Below, piece by piece: positions 11,449-23,348 of a stretch of 64,000 nucleotides of DNA (within the stretch, counting starts at the first letter, position 1; each line of letters begins with the position of its first letter). Source of the DNA: Bipolaris cookei. Taxonomy: Eukaryota; Ascomycota; Dothideomycetes; Pleosporales; Pleosporaceae. The notes beneath the pieces are model-generated. The model was not told where the DNA came from, did not search any database, and saw only the letters and a list, made by a program, of their open reading frames with translations. The stretch spans positions 124,001 through 188,000 of the forward strand of contig NRSV01000022.1 in the NCBI GenBank assembly GCA_002286855.1, in the 5' to 3' direction. The position numbers and the translations under genes are program-made.

Positions 11449-12209
11449 ATGGCTGGCCGATTCCCCGCGCTCAGCACCTCCAACCTCCCTACTGCGTCGT
11501 CTGAGGAGCAGGCAGCAACCGCATCTCCCGCGCGTGGAACCGCTATGCTCAACAACATCTTCAAGTCGGTGCGTGTTCCCGAATTCCGCTTCAAGTGGAT
11601 GTTCTGGGCCGAAAAAGGACAACAAGCACCACCCAAGGACAAGGCGGCAGCATCGGAAGAATATCTCACACGCCCCAAGCCTCTGGGTGATCAGATTGTG
11701 TCTGTCAAGGAGTTTTACCAGCACTTCAACAACATTCCGGTTGAGAACCTTAAACTGCGTGACTCGATACATCTCTTCCACTTGGGCGTCAAGCCAGTAT
11801 GGGAGGACCCACGAAATACGCGCGGAGGAGCATGGTACTTCAAAGTCAGCAAGGACCTAGCTGCGCAATTCTGGCACGAGATGTGTCTGCTTGCTGTAGG
11901 TGATGTGTTGCAAGGGGCTGTCGAAACGAAGCGAGCTTGTAAGTTCTATTTCCAGCCATTTTTCGTCATTATAAACTTTACTGACCATGCCAAGCTTTCA
12001 ATGATGACATTTGTGGCATTTCGTACAGCGTTCGTTGGAACGCGGTCCAGATTGCTGTATGGAATCGCGACGCAGAGAATGAGGAAGGCCGTCAGAAGCT
12101 ACTAACAGTTATTCTTGACAAGCTTTCGGAAGAGTTGCGGCCGAAGAAGGAGGATAGCTACTGGTACAAGGCGCACAAGGAGCACAAGGGCTTTATTGAG
12201 CAGCAGTGA
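11449..12209 (+). CDS. eIF4E class II (4EHP-like) mRNA cap-binding protein
   Basis: Two exons (11449-11938, 11995-12209) give 234 residues. The eIF4E fold is clear: FKWMFWAEK (first strand), VKEFYQHFNNI, LFHLGVKPVWEDPRNTRGGAW with the second cap-sandwich Trp at residue 118, FWHEMCLLAVGD, then DDICGISYSVRW and IAVWNRD after the splice. The position of the first cap Trp (human Trp56) appears to hold Tyr72 (in SEEYLTR), as in the 4EHP/eIF4E2 class. This class binds caps more weakly and often represses translation. The repressor role is inferred from the family. The TAG/TGA context is normal and no lesion is seen. Confidence 0.88.
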
Positions 12210-12683
12210 GCAGATTATGTACAAGTTGGGGCTGGCGGGAGATCGTTCTAGGATTGGCATGAGATAGGCTTAAGAGGCCTTGAATTGTTGCATACTTGCA
12301 TAAGATAATTGGCGTTTGCGAATACATTATTTTGAAGTCATTTTTGGGTACACCCGTGCTATAATATTGAGTGCCACCAATCTCACTTGCAGCCCCGCTT
12401 TTCAACTTTACCATGTGTTGCGGATTCTCGGAATCAATTGTAAATTGCTATGCGCTCATACGAACAGCTCAATAATAGCTTTGCAATGCCTTGAAATATC
12501 AATCTAAATTATCCATCTGAACCAAACTATCCGTCAGACGACGGTCATGATGCGCCAATCACGAGCATGGTTCGCCGCAAAGCACGGGCCACATGTAGAA
12601 GCATCATCCACTTCTCATAATCCTCCGCACTCGAGCCACTGCCGCCTCCCACCATCCAGTCGTCCCCCTCTCAACCGCCCAAC
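12210..12683. other. Intergenic region
   Basis: No gene is seen between the eIF4E-like gene and prohibitin. The last 100 bases are C-rich, as in a leader. Confidence 0.45.
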
Positions 12684-13608
12684 ATGGCCGCGATTCCCAC
12701 ATCCCTCTTTCGCTGGGTCGTCCCCGCTGCTATTGGCGCCAGTGTGGTGCAATCATCCATCTACGACGTCAAGGGCGGTACCCGCGCAATCATCTTCGAT
12801 CGTCTGTCGGGAGTCAAGGAGACTGTTGTCAATGAGGGCACACATTTTCTGATTCCATGGCTGCAGAGGGCCGTTGTGTTCGATGTCCGGACTAAGCCGA
12901 GGAACATTAGCACGACGACGGGAAGCAAAGATTTGCAGATGGTTACCTTGACACTGAGGGTGTTGCACCGACCGGAGGTTAAGCAATTGCCTAAAATCTA
13001 TCAGGTAAGCATGCAACCAGGAAAAAGGACATTATGACTTGCTAGGGGCGGGTTGTTGTGGCGAGATATTAATTTGCTGTTAGAACCTCGGTCTTGACTA
13101 CGACGAGAGGGTCCTTCCCTCAATTGGAAATGAAGTCCTCAAAGCCATTGTCGCCCAGTTCGACGCTGCAGAACTCATTACTCAGCGAGAGGCCGTGTCG
13201 AACCGCATTCGCGCCGATCTACTGAAGCGCGCCAACGAGTTCAACATTGCGCTTGAAGACGTCTCCATCACACACATGACGTTTGGTAAAGAATTCACCA
13301 AGGCGGTTGAAGAGAAGCAAATCGCACAGCAAGAAGCAGAGCGGGCGCGATTCATTGTAGAAAAGGCAGAGCAGGAAAGGCAGGCCAACGTCATTCGGGC
13401 AGAGGGTGAAGCTGAGGCGGCGGACACGATTAGCAAGGCTGTGGCGAAGAGTGGTGATGGCCTTGTTCTGATTAGGCGGCTGGAATCCCAAAAGGACATT
13501 GCGCAGATACTGGCTAGAAACCCGAACATCAGCTACCTGCCTGGCGGGGCTGCTGGCAACGGCGGTGGGTCAAGCGGCGGCAGCTTCCTGCTGGGCCTGA
13601 GGTCGTAG
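12684..13608 (+). CDS. PHB1: Prohibitin 1
   Basis: Two exons (12684-13004, 13084-13608) give 281 residues, the usual length. With its partner PHB2 it forms ring assemblies in the mitochondrial inner membrane that stabilise membrane proteins and regulate the m-AAA protease. Visible signs are an N-terminal hydrophobic anchor (WVVPAAIGASVVQSSIY), the SPFH/PHB core (GGTRAIIFDRLSGV, VVNEGTHFLIPWLQ, TKPRNISTTTGSKDLQMV, LPSIGNEVLKAIVAQFDA, ELITQREAVS) and the long C-terminal coiled coil rich in Ala, Glu and Arg (AVEEKQIAQQEAERARFIVE). The tail, GGGSSGGSFLLGL, is glycine-rich, as in other fungi. The Kozak context (ACATGG) supports this start. Confidence 0.97.
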
Positions 13609-15364
13609 ATGGACGGATGCAGATGAATGACGACGGGGGTGTGGAAAATGTCTAGCCGGCATAGCACCGGCGTATGGCTGCTGTACACTATACTAACCAC
13701 GGGCATGATAACACTTCTCTACCAATGTGAATATGATCTCCTCTGCGTTTTGCCTCTATTTTTATTCCTTGTAGCCTGGTAACCGAAAGAAAAATCATGC
13801 CTGTCGCCAGAGGCGCATCTCAAGTTGTCGTTTGCCAAACTGTCATTTTTCAAATCAAACGCTGTCTCTCTTTTTGATTGACATGATGGGGGTGATGGGG
13901 CGAGAGACAGGCAAAGTCTAAAAGCGTCACAAGGTTTGCAACAAGTTTGAAGCAGTCAAGGCCACACCAGCCGTGAATATTACAAAGAAAGCAATCCTCA
14001 GGCTCCTTGGCCTAAACTCACATATTCAAATACCATGTTTCTTTTGGGAAGGGGGAGGGGGGCTTACCATATCAACTCACATCTAGAACCCCCATACCCC
14101 CACACCATGTATTCAAATCACCAAAAAAACAGAATGTAGAAGGCAAAGCGAACAATTTCCCCTTCCTCAAAGAGGAAAAAAAAGGCACTAGTAAATCGTG
14201 ACAGAAATTGTCATTCCTCAAACCGGATTGTTTTGACACATTGTCCGCCTCAGGCCCTTTTTTTTTGTTCGCTGGTTTAGGGGGTTTTCGGTCGCACGAG
14301 TATCCGAAACTCTCTTTCCCCAGAATAGTTCGATTCCTGTTCAATGCGAACTGGAGTGAGTGGAAACATGCAGCCGAATCTCCTCCTCACCCTTGCCCTT
14401 CCCCCCCCGCGAACTTGCTTAGACACATACATAGATATGTATGTAACGAGATAAACCCTTATGAATTTGGGAAAGAGAAAAGAGAGGGGTTTGTGGTTTA
14501 GGGAAAGGGTGCCAGTTTGAGGATTCGAGGGTTAGTGGAGAGGAAAAGGCTGGTTTGGAAGCTGGGGACCAAGGTTCGTTCAAGGCCGAAAAGGTCACGT
14601 GGGTGGTGGTGGGAGAGGTTGCGAGCCAATGATGTGACGGAGTTGGCTGTAGTGGTGTGTGTTGCAATGCCTGTTTCGGAAGGGAAGTAGTAGTGCACAT
14701 GCAAGTACGAGTAAGGCCGTGATGGGGTGGAGCGGTCGTTACAATCCCAGTCGCAAATCCCGAGGGGAACGACAGAACGAGGGCAACTTTCTTCTTTGTG
14801 TGCGCGAGTCAGGTTACTGTTTCTGAGTGTCACTGATGCATTAAAACATGGCGCTGGGGTGTTGGGCGAAGGATGATTCCCAGGCAGCGACAAAACAGCG
14901 GCGGTCGGGGGATACGTGATGGGCTGTTAGTACTGGGCTGTTCGTCATGAGGGGTTTGCGCACGAAATTTCAACAAAAAAGGCTGCGCCTCTTCCTGGAT
15001 GGGATGCGTGAATGCGCTGGTTTACTGGGGTACGAAAATGATAGGGTGAGAGGTGGTATTTCGTGTAGCATGGATGCCCTAGGGAGTCGGTGAGGTGGCT
15101 GTGCATAGGAGCAAACTCGGGGCGCGGCCAATCAGACGAGCTGTGGCCATGAAGCGTGGCTTGACAGCCTGGATTCTGTCCTGGCAGGCTCACCGGCAGG
15201 CGCTCTCAGCGTGTATGCGTCGTGGGCGGCGCATTGTAGACTGCGACTATAATACTTTCTGGCAACCTGTGCGAGGGGCGGATTTGTTCAGTACACGTCT
15301 CCCTTCTTACTACATACGTACGTACAGGAAGATACGCCCTTGGACCCGCCCTTTTCGCTTAGCC
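13609..15364. other. Intergenic region of about 1.75 kb
   Basis: No supported gene is seen. Short open frames on both strands lack ATG starts or family similarity. Several T and A homopolymers lie between 14,050 and 14,280. Confidence 0.45.
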
Positions 15365-18016
15365 ATGGCTGTTGTTCAGCAGCAGCGGTGCAGCAAGCAG
15401 ACGAGCATCATCCTTACCCTTCGCATTCTGCTATTTGTCAAGCAGCTTCGTCGACGTGTCAAGCCGCGTGTGCACAATGGCTCATCAATCAACTCGGGCA
15501 GACTTGGCATCAGGCTATTCCGATCGTCGGGCGACTCGCACACGCCGGCTTCGGCTGCTCCCGCAAGTCGAAACCTGGCTGGAGATAAGGTGCAACAGTA
15601 CGTTTTTGGAAGCTTTTGTTTGGTTTCATCTGGCTCACATGTGCCGGCCCTAGGATGCTCTGCACACTCGACAGCAAAGTCGGTGCTAGTACGGGAAACG
15701 CTTTTTCGGCGACTGCGAGTAACAGCGCCCTCTTCCTCAAACACAGTAATGCGGCGATCGTCGAGGGGCGTTCCATGAACGAAACTATCCAGCTCTTGGC
15801 TGCCGTGCACGGCGCCGTCAACGTGCTTGCAGACTGCCGTCGGCAGTATGGCGACGAGTGGCTGCTCGCCCAAGGCGCCGAGGCGGGCCTGGTGCTCGAC
15901 GACAGCTTCATTGCCAATTACGAGCACTTGCTGCTGCGGCTGCAGACGGATCTGGTCGCGGCACTGTCGCGCAAGGTGCTCGAGGAGCTGCTGCGGGGCG
16001 GGCACGACAAGAAGCAACGCAAGCTGCTGGGCTGGTTCGCTGAATTCGCCGAGAAGCCACAGGCGCTGAGCACATCGTTCCCGTGGACGATCAAGCCGTC
16101 GCTGGCGGTGCTGTGGGGAGTGTGCTGGATGTTTTACGAGTGCGCGGGTCAAGGACAGGGACAAGGACAGGGCGAGGAGCAGATGGGCAGCGAACGAGCG
16201 CGAGTGCCGCTCGACTGCGTGCTGCAGAACATTGAACTGGCGTGGGATAGCGGTGCATCGTCCGACTGTAGGTGTTGCAAGCTTCTTTGGGGCTTGTGTC
16301 TACTACACAGCCAGAGGCTTACACGTCGAGGCTAACGCATTGTAGATGCCAGCCTGGGCCGGGCGCTGATTGGCTCTCAGGCGCAGCAGGGCGCCTCTTC
16401 GCATGCACTTGCAGCAAACGCGCGGGTGCATTCTGGGCACAGCGTGTTCCAGGCACGAAACACGGGAACCTGGGAATCCGACTTTGCGTCGACGGGCAGA
16501 CTGCCGGCCTTGGTGGAGAGTCAGGCAGGGCCAAGAGCGGCCCCAGAGGCGGTTGCAAGTAAGTGCCTAGTCGCAGTCGCGTGCTGTCCCGTCTGTGTTT
16601 GACTCACGCCTGCTCTCGACACCCGGGTTTCAGCCTGGAAGCATCTCGCAGCGCCCGCTAACTAATCCAGCCCACGAAGATACTTATTACGCCCATACCG
16701 CTCCCTACTACCAGCCAGTCCCGCCCGTTAATTTGTATTCGCCTCATAGTCCAGGCTCTGCTGCGCCACTCACGGCCTATCCGCACCTTGGCAATATCCA
16801 TCATCCTGATCATCCTACTCACCCTTGGCACCCCTCCGCCTTGCCACCTCAATTCCCTCCGCGTCATCTGATTAACACTGCGCATAACCCTACAATCAGA
16901 GTCACCACCGTCCCGGACGAAGATTTGTTTGCTCCGCCACAAACAGGCTTCGCGTCGCCTTCTATATATCGCCAACCTGAGGCCCCGCTCAACTTGAACT
17001 CCTCCCCTTACTACCACTACTCTCCCTCCCCTTTCAACATGACTGATCTTGCTCCCACCACCGCCCCTGCTCTGCCTGCTCTTCACGAGCACAAGCGCAC
17101 TTCCTCGGTCAACTCACTACTCGGCGACATGCCTACTCCAGTTAGCCTGAGCTGTCCGCGATCTCCCATCATGACTTCGCCAACGGCCGGAGAGCGCAGA
17201 CAATCACTGGCTGCCAGCCCCCCAAGATCTCACAGCAGAGGCTTGTCCGTTGACTCGTCGCAAGATGGTGACGACGACGGATCTCTACGGAAGAACCACA
17301 GCTATAAGCGCGCCGAGGAGCCGCCGCGCAATGAAGACGGCAAGATGGTCTGCAAGTACCAAGAGTGCCAGGGCGTATCATTTGATCGCAAATGTGAATG
17401 GAGGTAAGTTTTTTCCCCGCACCCCCAATCTTACTACTTGAAACCAAAGATTACTGACCTTGCTTACAGCAAACACATGGACAAGCATGATCGTCCCTAC
17501 AAATGCAATGCCAAGGGTTGCGAAAAGCTCCAAGGATTCACTTACAGCGGTGGCCTTCTCCGCCATGAGCGTGAGGTCCACAAGATGCACGGCGGTACCA
17601 AGAAGTCACTTTTTTGTCCGTTCCCCGACTGCAAGCGCAGCTCAGGCGCCGGCTTCACGCGGAAAGAGAATCTCGCTGAGCACATCCGCCGCGTCCACCG
17701 GAGAACGTCAATGTCAGCAGATTTGCACGGACTAGTCATTCGCCGTGACATGGTTCGTCGCGAGATTGAAGGCTCGCCCATACGTGAGTCACATGCCCCA
17801 GAGTCACCGTACATCCGCCCCATGGAGTACCGCGAGGAAGAGGACCTTACTATGAAGCGTAAGCGTGGTGCCTCTGACTCCGAAGTCTCTGAGCGCGATC
17901 ATGACGAGATGCGCTCTGAGATCAAGCGACTCCGACAAGAAAACGAGGAAAAGGACTCGCGGCTCAAGCAGCTGGAGCAAGCCGTCATGGCGCTCCAGCA
18001 ACAAGGCCGCAGATAA
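15365..18016 (+). CDS. C2H2 zinc-finger protein with long N-terminal region (start uncertain)
   Basis: The best model is five exons: about 15365-15597, 15654-16267, 16346-16558, 16671-17403 and 17470-18016. The Pro/Tyr-rich middle part (from 16671) has no usable ATG before 17039. A GTAAGT donor at 16559 and a GCTAACTAATCCAG acceptor ending at 16670 join it in phase to the upstream exon, which supports one gene. The N-terminal 200 residues are helical (ETIQLLAAVHGAVNVL, YEHLLLRLQTDLVAALSRKV) and not recognised. Three zinc fingers follow near the C-terminus, with ligands in CKYQEC/HMDKH (completed across the last splice), YKCNAKGC/HEREVH and FCPFPDC/HIRRVH. A basic region and a coiled coil (EIKRLRQENEEKDSRLKQLE) follow. 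This suggests a nuclear DNA-binding regulator. The start could also be 15477 or 15655. Confidence 0.7.
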
Positions 18017-18641
18017 ACGTCTAGCAGATTTCGCCATTGGTTTTTTTCTTTTCTTTTCTTTTAGGAGTTCGATCGATCACTGCATTGGGAAAGGAGTTTG
18101 GGTAACGGTTTGGTTCCCCCCCCTTTTTTTTCTGTCTATAACACTCTCCTCACACTCTCTCACTTCCCTACTCATACCCCACAAACGCGCTCATTGTACA
18201 TAAATCTTCCCCTGAGCGACTATGCTCTCTCCAGTCTACATCTTAAACTGTAATTTGTTTTGTCTTTTTTTAAACACATATGGTTGAGAGAGGGGGAGGC
18301 ATGGCTGGTACATGCATGCACATCACACCTACGAATTGAATGCCCTTGTTATATTCAAAATGCGAAAGGGAGGAAATGGGAAATGGGCAAATGAAAAAGC
18401 GCAAAGGATATTATACCACTCGTTGTTGTTGTTTTCTTTTTCTTTTTAAGTATTCGTCTCAACCTTTGTACTAGTTAATGTAGTTTATTATCATATCAGA
18501 AGCAGATGAAACACAATATTAAACATTAGGAAACAACTCTTTGTTGCGTAGCAATCTTGTATTTTTTTTGCTCTTGTCTCTAATCGCAATCCAAGACATG
18601 AAGTCAAGTTTACCTTTTTGGGGGGAGGCACCATCTTTCGG

Positions 18642-18659
18642 CCCCCCCCCCCCCCCCCC
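18642..18659. repeat. Poly-C tract (18 C) followed by A/C runs
   Basis: Eighteen consecutive C are followed by a run of A and then CCCC. It is also a likely spot for sequencing error. Confidence 0.9.
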
Positions 18660-19048
18660 AAAAAAACCCCGTGCCACCAGATCGCGCGCGCGTGGTATTA
18701 ATTAATCTTACCCACGCACACCAACTGTTACCCACCTCTGCCCTCTACCCGCCCTTGATGCCTAGTAGGATTTTTTGCTTGGCCTGACCCGCACATCACA
18801 TTCGCGCGTCTTGTTGCTTACCACGCATGTCCAACATTCTAGACCATATTTGCGCGAGACGATCAGGTTAGGGCGATGGTGTGCCTGATTTTGCGATAGC
18901 GACTAAGCTTTTTGTGGATAAAGTGGCCGTCATGTGGGTATGGCGTGCAGGTGCAGGTGTTCGCAGGCAGCCAACCCCCCCCTTACAACTACCCAACTAC
19001 CGGCTACTTACTACTGCATTTGCCACTAGTCTATCTTTTCCGTCTCTG

Positions 19049-19088
<40 letters not shown>

Positions 19089-19089
19089 C
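19049..19089. repeat. Compound microsatellite (TC)12 (AC)8
   Basis: A TC tract from 19049 to 19072 passes directly into an AC tract. Confidence 0.95.
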
Positions 19090-19481
19090 CTAGTTTTTCA
19101 GGTAGGGGAAGCGCCTTTTCTGGAATCTCCCAGGGTGAGACATTATACGTCATATTATGTTTTGCGGTTACCAAAACGCCCTTTTTTGCGATTGTTGTCT
19201 TGTTTTGAGGTGGAGGGATAAAGCTGCATGCGGGGAGGGGGTGAGTCAGATAAGGTGGAGGCAGGAGTGTTGTAGTAAGCGATAATAGTAACTAGAGGTT
19301 ATTACTGTTGGACTAAAGGGGGAAATGGGGGGCTAGGCTGAAGGATGGATCATGTGATGGCGCGTTAGCGTGTTCAACGCGCTAATTCTTCCTCTTTCGT
19401 CGTCCTGTTTTCCATGTTTTTTGTTTGGTTCGGTAGAGTGGAGCGATTGGCGGCTCTTGTGGATTGTTGCTGCCTTGTATC

Positions 19482-19483
<2 letters not shown>

Positions 19484-19523
<40 letters not shown>
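19484..19523. repeat. (GT)20 microsatellite
   Basis: Twenty uninterrupted GT units are seen. Confidence 0.95.
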
Positions 19524-19525
<2 letters not shown>

Positions 19526-22500
19526 TTTTCTGTGGCGCATGACTGGGGGGCACATGGCGGACGAATAGGAGGAATGGAATCGGGCGAAACGCGTAGGTGG
19601 TTTGTGGCTGTGTAGCGGGTTTGGAAGGAGTATTCCGTCGGGTGAGGGTCGGGATTAGGCATCAACTTTTTTTCTCGATTTTGAATTGAATTAAACGGAC
19701 GAAAGCATATGATGTGATGGTGTGGATGGATGTGGTGTTGCGGAGTGGAGTATACGGTGATATCTCGCCGATATGTGGCTGTGGCGGTGGCTGTGTGCAT
19801 CTCGGACATGGTCGGGTTCCTGATAAAGTCCGAAGTAACGGGTAGTGACGCCACTGACGTATGGGAGAATGTTGCGAGATCTTGTATAGTGTGAAAGATT
19901 ACTGTAGATTTTCAAGCTGTCCATATGTTCAAGTCTGTTTTCGTGCCCTGAAATGGAGGGAGCCCCGCGTGCTCATCACTCGTACCATCTATTTTGAAGA
20001 TCTTCCAAAAAAACCACATTTCCTGGTATCGGCCGCACTGTCAGTGACTTTGTATTGTTACAGTCAACGAATCTACACCAACGCTGGTGTTCCTACGTTT
20101 AGTTAACTTTAATCAAAGCGAAATTAGTTTCACATTCGTTACATCTTGCCTCAAGAACTGCGAATATAGTGGTCTGTCGCCCTGTTATTTTTCGCTTCAT
20201 AGTGATCCTGATCATAATGCGCTCGAAATTCCTGGCCTGCCATATATTGCGTGAGTTGCAGGTCTTCATGACTAGAGGCAGGCGCATAACCATGCAACAC
20301 AAAAGTGTGGGGGATGATGTGTTACACGACAGGATCAATCGAAGACAGGTAAGCTTTACTGTTAGTACGATGCGGCAAGATTTCCCCCTCCAAGGAGTTA
20401 CCGATCCTAACTTGAGAGCGGCCATATCGATCGTACATTGGAGTGTTGTTTAGCGATTAAACACGTTTGAATCCGAAGTAGAGATAGCAAACCTACCCTA
20501 ATTGCAACAAGTGAGCTTGTTTAGAATTTTATAATATGCATCAAGAGGCGGTAAACTTGTACAACAAAGCAAGCGCTAACGATCAATTAGGTAGTGATAG
20601 CATCGAAAGATGCTTATGCATAGGTCGATGAAGGTAAATTTGCTTAATCCACGATGCTATGGTTGCTAAGGTTTTTAGCTTACTGGTAACTGCAATGCTA
20701 AGGAACGGACTAACGTAGAACTACTTGATACTTTTTTTTATGGAAAAAAAATAGACTTTTCTGGTTGGCAAATGTATGCATGTGTCGCGTAAAGCCTCTC
20801 ATGTCGAGAACAACCAACAGGATTGCAATGATTGCAGATACGGCTTTAGCGATATATAGCTCTGATCTTTCTAATTGATCCAGCAGTTTTGGCTGCCAGC
20901 TGCCGGAATTTTCTTTCTCCTGAATCCTAGAAGAGAACCCTTGAACCATTCCTTCATTTTGATGCTGGTGACTAGTTCAATTGAGGGTATTTTAGTGTCC
21001 ATTACGCGACATGGCGTCAGCCAGCGAAGAAGATCCTTAACATGTTGGCATGTATCAAACAGACAACAGTATATTTTCTAACAACTAGTTAAGTTGTATT
21101 CTGTTATGTAAAGGAAGCCCTTTAGAGTGAGGGCGATGTGCAGTTATGTAATGATGCAACAGCTTGTCCCCTGTCACGCCTAACCGACCCAACCCTAATG
21201 TTGAAGCTACCCACTCACCGGCTTATTCAATCTTAACTACAATAATATTTTGGAGCCCCCTCAAGAATTTTGGCCTTTCTATTGCTGCAAATTAGGTCAG
21301 AAAGAGATATTATAGTTGAATGTATGGAGGTCTTACGGTCTACAAACGCCGTCATGCTGATCATCAGTAAGTGATCCCGACTTCAATACCCACTCACAGT
21401 CATGTTCGGGATCGTTACATGCGTCATATGAAATTTACCACGATGGTTTCGGAGGAGATGAACAAAGGGTGAGCCCCCCGCCAAGAGTTGGAAGATAAAG
21501 GCTAGTAAGGTGCATTTTTAAAAGAAATTGAGAGCGTGTGGAGCGATGTAATAAAAACCATGAGGACTCTATCTCGGTCGCGATTTGCCGAAACCACAAT
21601 AATACAGTGGAGAGAGAACATTTGTGTATAACTACGCCACTGTTGTATGTCATAAACAAGTCATTAACACCAACTTACTATCCAGGATTACAACCGTCCA
21701 TTCCCCCCACTTCTGAACCTTTCTTTGCCACGTGCATTCGGCGAGTATTGATAGCAATGATTGAAGGCAACAGGCGTATCTGATACAGTATTTCAATTGC
21801 CCAATAGGCGGGTCATTCATTATTCAAAATATGTGTCATGCACACCAACTGTGTACACGAGATACCGAGGCGGCACCATTAAATTCAAATATTTGTCTGC
21901 ATGACTCATGGCAGGTGCTTATTTTGATCCGTAGAATATACTTTGCGGGATGCCATTACAGAACCTTTTTTTGGCTACAATGAAATTTGCGATTTCCGTA
22001 GAGGATCACAATCTAACCCAGTAATGGTTTATACGACTTTGATATTTCATCACTACACTTTCGTAAGAAGAGAGAAGTTGAGACGTAGATACCTTGAGAT
22101 TAGGCGCCAATCTTCAAGAAGATAAGTACACAAATAAAGTGGATACTGCTAGAGGAGCTTACTGAGTAGTATCCAAGTGTGTAGTAACTACATATTGCAT
22201 AGCAAACTATGCATTCCGTCAGTACCCTGATTACCCATAACAGCAAACCGTGCACTACACTAAACCTGGCACGATACTGCGAAATACAGCGAGGCCTGTG
22301 AGATGTTTGTATGTGAATATGAGAACAGCAATAAGGCTTATATTAATAGAAATCCTAAAGAGCTGTTGAGTTATTCAAATGCAAGGATACTTAGACACTT
22401 AGGTCCTTACATAGCTGTAGTTAAACCAGACCGATAGGCTCTATGTGTGTTCCGTCAGTTTAGCCTCTGAGTAACGTGACAATGCTAGTATACCGGATTG

Positions 22501-23266
22501 AACGCAATTTAGCAGCTTGCTCAGCGAGACCTCGGTAGAAAAGGTTAATTTATCTACCATTAAGCTGTCTGTTCTCCATTAGGTACAATTATGCATAGAT
22601 CTACGTAGCAACTTTTTGTCAACACCACATCTACGAAAGAAGAATCTAGACAGCTGCTTTTGGCTTTCAGCAAACGCGACGTGGTGCTTTCGAACCCTCA
22701 TAGCTGCCCAGATGCCATAACGTTGTTTTGACATTGCTAGCGCATCTTCGGCTTATTTGTAAGTAGCTGCAGTGCTCGGCTGAGAGGCTGCACGAGTATC
22801 AAGTCAAACGTAACGCGCGTAGTCTTTTACTTTTGTGGCAGGAAGATTGCACAAGGAAAGTTTCCTGAAGAACCCAGAAAAAATAGTTACCGAATTAAGA
22901 TGCGGAAATTCTTCTCGAGAAAATCGCACGTACATGATCACCAACCCGGTCAAATCCGCGAATGGAAAGTGGTGCATGGCTGACTAAATGCCACGCCTTA
23001 CACTTTTCTTATTCCCTTGAACCGAGAGGTGCATCCATCGCTGCTAGCTGATGGTACCGCTCCCATCCGTCAGCCGTCAATCCTTGCAGCGAGTGCTTTG
23101 TATCCAATGAGAGTGCTGTGCAAGATCAATGTAAATCTATAGTGGAGATCTCCTGCAAGCCACCATTGCTTCAGTAGAGCTTTACCACGACCAGAAATGC
23201 AGTTTTGAGGTGATAGCGTTTGAATCTCGCAGATCATGAAATCATGTCCCTGCTTCACCGCCAGTG

Positions 23267-23274
23267 TATAAAAG
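23267..23274 (+). promoter_or_regulatory. TATA box of the GMC oxidoreductase gene
   Basis: A consensus TATAAAAG lies about 80 bases upstream of the ATG at 23349. The promoter seems intact even though the gene is broken. Confidence 0.6.
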
Positions 23275-23348
23275 GCCAAGATGCGACTGTGTCCCATTGA
23301 TTTATTACAGCTTCTTTTGCATCGGGGTTTAGTACAGAGGAAATCGCA

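Larger units (their letters stand above)
18017..23348. other. Gene-poor region of about 5.3 kb
   Basis: No gene is recognised. The left part, to about 19,850, is rich in simple repeats. From about 20,100 the sequence is AT-richer, with only short frames that lack family similarity. It may be decayed transposon sequence, but I see no TIR, LTR or domain that would prove it. Confidence 0.5.

Noticed and set aside
15376..16164. Long minus-strand frame of 262 codons
   Set aside because: It is antisense to the helical N-terminal exon of the C2H2 gene, is rich in Arg, Gln and Leu from the complementary GC-rich codons, and has no family signature.
16595..16670. Start of the zinc-finger gene at 16595
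   Set aside because: The codon there is GTG, not ATG. The stretch fits an intron better, because it ends in GCTAACTAATCCAG and splicing keeps the frame.
20100..23340. Possible RIP-degraded transposon
   Set aside because: The region is somewhat AT-rich and empty, but I found no terminal repeats or coding remnants, and I could not compute dinucleotide ratios.
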